DNA of 64,000 nucleotides from Endoconidiophora laricicola (lineage: Eukaryota > Ascomycota > Sordariomycetes > Microascales > Ceratocystidaceae): the NCBI GenBank assembly GCA_001640655.1, contig LXGT01000057.1:1-64000 (forward strand), given 5' to 3'. This document shows, piece after piece, positions 60,818 through 64,000 of the stretch (within the stretch, counting starts at the first letter, position 1; each line of letters starts with the position of its first letter). Below the pieces are notes generated by a model, which did no database searches, was not told the DNA's origin, and saw only the letters and a program-made list of their open reading frames with translations. A program made the translations under genes and the position numbers.

Positions 60818-61486
60818 TTGGAAATACCAAGATGTTTTTGATATGTTGACTCAACAATGTAGCGATGGAAGGCCTGGAGTCAATGAATAGTTAGCTTTAT
60901 CGAGCCCCGGAGAGAGAAAAAAGATATAGTCTTGTGAACAAGCCAAGAATCTGATAGCAAAACTGACGTTATTTGCAACTATAATAACCAAAAGACTTGC
61001 TACATGCCTTTTTGGTAGCTTGATACTAGTTTTCGATTCCCCCACCGTGGGGTTTAATATTTTGCTTTAGCAAAGTATCGGTACGCCGTATTTGTATGGC
61101 GAAGGGCATAGCAAGCTAGGTACTGCTACATCACCTTTGTGCAGGCATCCAGCGTACGTTGGTTGTTGAAGCTCACAAGCCAAGCTTGGGCCAATCACTA
61201 AGCTTGGAGCGGGGATCTTCCAGGGATTAACCGGCATTGTCTACGCAGGCCCGTTCTGCCTTGTTAGTTGGAGCTTTGCCAGAGGGTAAGCAGCCTTCTA
61301 AGCAGCGGACAAAGAAAGTCTCGACGAAACGATCTTTTTGAAAATAGACAGCGATCCTAAGCTTTCAATTTGTGTCTTTTTTTGTTCTCAAGAGTCTCTT
61401 CTCTCTTCTACTTTCCATCGATACAATTCTCTCGATTGGCACCATCTAGTGTTTCTTTAACTGGCTTACCAAGCTCCCAATTCGAT
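60818..61486. other. divergent promoter shared by UBX4 and PUP3
   Basis: A 669-base spacer between the start codons of two divergent genes, both linked to ubiquitin-dependent degradation. It contains TTTGCCAGA near 61267 on the + strand, which partly matches the yeast Rpn4 (PACE) site TTTGCCACC. The match is incomplete and so only suggestive. The last ~110 bases before the PUP3 ATG are TC-rich. Confidence 0.45.
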
Positions 61487-62514
61487 ATGGTAAGCCCCAA
61501 TACCTACCTCTGTTATGCTGGTAGCCAAGCGCCACGATAGGCAGTTAGCCTACCACCTCTAGCTAGCCTTGCTTGTGATAAGTGGTAATGCATTGCGAGT
61601 TGTTCCAGTACTAACCATTATATCTGCCACAGTCGTCGCCCTTCGAGATAAGTTCGTCCACCCTCTACCAAATTTCACTCGCAACTTAGCCAGATATAAC
61701 AGCCTTCGATCAGACCAATCTCCCATATTATACGATGCGACCCTCTGGCGCCTTTCCCAAGATTCATCCGCTCTAACATATATGTCTCTCTTACAGACGG
61801 TGGTGCCTGCGTGGCCATGGTTGGCAAGGACTGTGTCGCCATTGCCTGCGATCTGCGTCTTGGTCTGCAAGCTCTGACGGTGTCCAACAACTTCCCCAAG
61901 GTATTCCAGTATGGAGACGTGTTTCTGGGTCTGACTGGCCTGGCCACCGATGTCAACACTGTCAGCAATCTCTTCCGCTACAAAACCAACATGTATCGCC
62001 TGCGCGAGGAGCGTAACATTGCTCCACGCACATTTGCCAACATGGTTAGCTCGTCTCTATACGAGCGCCGCTTCGGCCCGTACTTCATCAGCCCAGTCGT
62101 GGCCGGCATAGATCCCAAGACTTCTGAGCCATTTATCTGCGGTTTTGACAGCATTGGCTGCATCGACTTCGCAAAGGATTTCATCGTGTCGGGCACGGCG
62201 AGTGAGCAGCTGTTCGGAATGTGCGAAAGTCTGTGGGAGCCTGATCTGGTATGTCATCGCTTTGCCCTGTATAAAATCCCCTAAGCACTTGTTTTTTTAT
62301 GCTGTGCTTGTTACCCCTCCATTACCCCTCTATCACAGTGACAATTTACTAACACGCATTCTTTGCTTAGAGCCCTGAAGATCTTTTTGAGACAGTATCC
62401 CAGGCTCTCCTCAATGCTGTTGACCGAGATGCTCTGGCTGGTTGGGGTGCCCACGTGTATATTATCGAGAAGGATAAGGTTACCAAGAGATTACTCAAGG
62501 GTAGACAAGACTAA
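61487..62514 (+). CDS. PUP3: 20S proteasome subunit beta-3
   Basis: Four coding exons (61487-61489, 61633-61651, 61797-62248, 62371-62514) encode 205 residues, the same length as yeast Pup3. The first coding exon is only the ATG, followed at once by GTAAGC. The second is a 19-nt microexon encoding SSPFEI plus one base. Together they give MSSPFEINGGACVAMVGKD, the expected N-terminus. The introns are 143, 145 and 122 bp, with branch sites TACTAAC, CTCTAAC and TACTAAC. Beta-3 sits in the inner beta ring of the 20S core particle and is catalytically inactive: it has no cleavable propeptide exposing an N-terminal Thr, consistent with this sequence. Conserved blocks include DCVAIACDLRLG, SSSLYERRFGPYF, AKDFIVSGTASEQLFG and GWGAHVYIIEKDKV. 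It is divergent from the UBX gene. Confidence 0.96.
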
Positions 62515-63066
62515 GGCGCGCGGGGAGGGGAAGAATGGGGGGAAATACTTGGGGGGTTTCTATGGGCAAAGGATATCCGGGCGAGAAGAAGGAGGTAGGA
62601 AAGCTCGGTTTTCTTCTCCGCAGGTGTTGGTCCATTTACGACATCTTCTAGCAATAATGAAGTACAAGCACGATGACCGTGTCAGACATAACATATGACA
62701 CGTACATTAAATCAATCAATAAACGATGATGAATGACCATTGCCACGAAAAACATTCAAGAAAGTCGATTTAAGAAAAGAACATATTTTTGTGTATTGCG
62801 AAGTATTTCATGTTTTACCGATGAGAATACTCTACACGATAAAGACCGACATAGACTAGTTTGGATTTTCGTTCTAGGCAAAGTCGAGTTACTATAAATG
62901 GCCTTACAATTCTAGGATTATCTTTGAGCTATTTGATCGTATGTACATATAGTGTATGATTCTGTAGATATAGATGATATAATAGCTAAGTAAGAAAAAA
63001 GAGGAAAGAGGCGGCCGAGTGCAGAGTTTCTTTTTCATAATGAGATGAGATAGGTTTCGTCTTTTC
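62515..63066. other. convergent intergenic region
   Basis: A 552-base spacer between PUP3 and the SERCA gene. It begins with a purine-rich stretch just after the PUP3 stop and then becomes AT-rich. No gene or repeat recognised. Confidence 0.6.
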
Positions 63067-64000
63067 TTAGTTCTTCTTCTTCTCGTCTGACACGACAGTT
63101 GAAGCCGCAGCCTGCATGAAGAAATTGCGCTCGACAAACTTGAGTACTTCGTCAACAGCCAAGACAGGGCCACTGATAATAAGGACAGCTTTCCATTCAT
63201 TCCAGTTCATCGGGACAATGGAGAACAGTGACTGCAGGAACGGAGTGTACAGCAGGACGAAGTGTAGAGCCATGGACAGAGTGATAGCGTAGACGAGAAC
63301 CATGTTTTTCCACAGAGGCAAGGTGAACAGCGACTCGCTCGATGACAACGCATTCATGGCGTTAAACATCTCAATGACGACCAGGATAGAGAGTGACACG
63401 GTGGACGCAGACTTTGCCATGTCATTAGAGAACATGGCACAGCCAATCTCGGGGAACTCAGTACTGCAGTGGTGAAAGTGACGCAGGTGAGAGAACGAGA
63501 TCTGGGGACCTTCAGTGTTGTACATGAACCACCAGGCATAACCGGCAACCGTGGCAGCTCCGACGTACGTACCAATAATAAGATAACGCAGAAACAGCCA
63601 GCCGCCAATCAGGGCCTCGTCACGCTTACGCGGAGCACGCTTCATGATATCACTATCGGCAGGGTTAAATGAGAGGGCAGTAGCGGGAAGACCATCGGTG
63701 ACCAGATTAACCCACAATAGCTGGACAGGAATCAGAGCTTCAGGCATACCAAGGGCAGCAGTCAAGAAGATAGAGACGACCTCACCAATGTTGGAGGAAA
63801 TCAGGTAGCGAATGAACTGTTGGGTATTGTTGTAAATGGAACGACCTTCCTCAATAGCCAGCTCAATCGTGGCAAAGTTGTCATCAGCTAGAACCATGTC
63901 GGCAGCTAGCTTAGCAACATCAGTACCAGAGCCCATAGCAACACCGATATCAGCCTTCTTAAGAGCGGGGGCATCGTTGACACCATCGCCCGTCATCGCA
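63067..64000 (-). CDS. SERCA-type Ca2+ transporting P-type ATPase, C-terminal part (cut by window edge)
   Basis: The gene runs off the right edge, so only its last ~311 codons are visible, ending at the stop at 63067-63069. The first visible residues include the P-type ATPase hinge motif TGDGVNDAPALKKADIG. The transmembrane part follows: M5 (NIGEVVSIFLTAALG), M6 with the calcium-binding NLVTDGLPATAL (matching the Asn and Asp ligands of SERCA), then FNPADSDIMKRAPRKRDEAL and hydrophobic segments for M7-M10 (SILVVIEMFNAMNAL, LVYAITLSMALHFVLLYTPF, AVLIISGPVLAVDEVLKFVER). This is the SERCA (P2A) type, which pumps Ca2+ into the endoplasmic reticulum, not the Golgi PMR1 type. The tail ends in DEKKKN, a basic C-terminus. 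The Lys-rich end resembles an ER-retrieval signal, but this is inference. No intron is visible in this part. Confidence 0.93.
   Translation of the reverse strand, partial: AMTGDGVNDAPALKKADIGVAMGSGTDVAKLAADMVLADDNFATIELAIEEGRSIYNNTQQFIRYLISSNIGEVVSIFLTAALGMPEALIPVQLLWVNLVTDGLPATALSFNPADSDIMKRAPRKRDEALIGGWLFLRYLIIGTYVGAATVAGYAWWFMYNTEGPQISFSHLRHFHHCSTEFPEIGCAMFSNDMAKSASTVSLSILVVIEMFNAMNALSSSESLFTLPLWKNMVLVYAITLSMALHFVLLYTPFLQSLFSIVPMNWNEWKAVLIISGPVLAVDEVLKFVERNFFMQAAASTVVSDEKKKN

Overview
This window is eukaryotic, and almost certainly from an ascomycete fungus. The coding content is fungal: a Ssk2-type MAP kinase kinase kinase, Pex6, Las1, a Yeh/Tgl1-type steryl ester lipase, a synaptojanin-like phosphatase, a SERCA-type calcium pump and a secreted class 3 lipase. 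I could place 17 spliceosomal introns at exact borders. Most have a CTAAC branch site, and 8 of the 17 carry the strict TACTAAC. The 14-3-3, proteasome beta-3 and Las1 proteins look most like those of filamentous ascomycetes (Pezizomycotina). The strict branch site and the one-intron architecture of the large genes would also fit an early-diverging yeast lineage. I cannot name the species. No bacterial, plasmid or viral features were seen.

Layout, left to right. 1-5459 has no recognisable gene. 5460-6446 (+) encodes a low-complexity polyQ/acidic protein. 8421-9507 (+) is LAS1. 9508-13748 is gene-free. 13749-15344 (+) encodes an SH3BGRL-like thioredoxin-fold protein with a long charged tail. 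It converges on PEX6 (15960-20346, -). PEX6 is divergent from a steryl ester hydrolase-type lipase (21800-23701, +). That lipase converges on the MAPKKK SSK2 (24368-28702, -). SSK2 is divergent from a synaptojanin-like phosphatase (31215-35653, +). An 8.35 kb gene desert follows (35654-44006). Then come an unknown protein (44007-44807, +), the 14-3-3 gene (46532-48953, -), a small unknown protein with an uncertain 5' structure (51525-52064, +), a secreted class 3 lipase (52282-53541, -), a small secreted cysteine-containing protein (55040-55559, -), ribosomal protein eL36 (57756-58701, +), a TUG/Ubx4-type UBX protein (59277-60817, -), proteasome subunit beta-3 PUP3 (61487-62514, +) and the C-terminal part of a SERCA calcium ATPase (63067 to the window edge, -).

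The genes are ordinary housekeeping, signalling and secretory genes with no obvious cluster logic. Peroxisome import, ribosome biogenesis, osmostress signalling, phosphoinositide turnover, lipid hydrolysis, proteasome and calcium homeostasis are unrelated neighbours. I see no biosynthetic cluster, intact transposon, tRNA, rRNA or CRISPR array. The most interesting sequence-level observations are extreme exon structures: an 8-nt microexon in the 14-3-3 gene, and a proteasome gene whose first coding exon is only the ATG, followed by a 19-nt microexon. Also notable are the long gene-free stretches, the many C/G homopolymer tracts, and a small gene near 51.5 kb that looks either unusually spliced or frameshifted.
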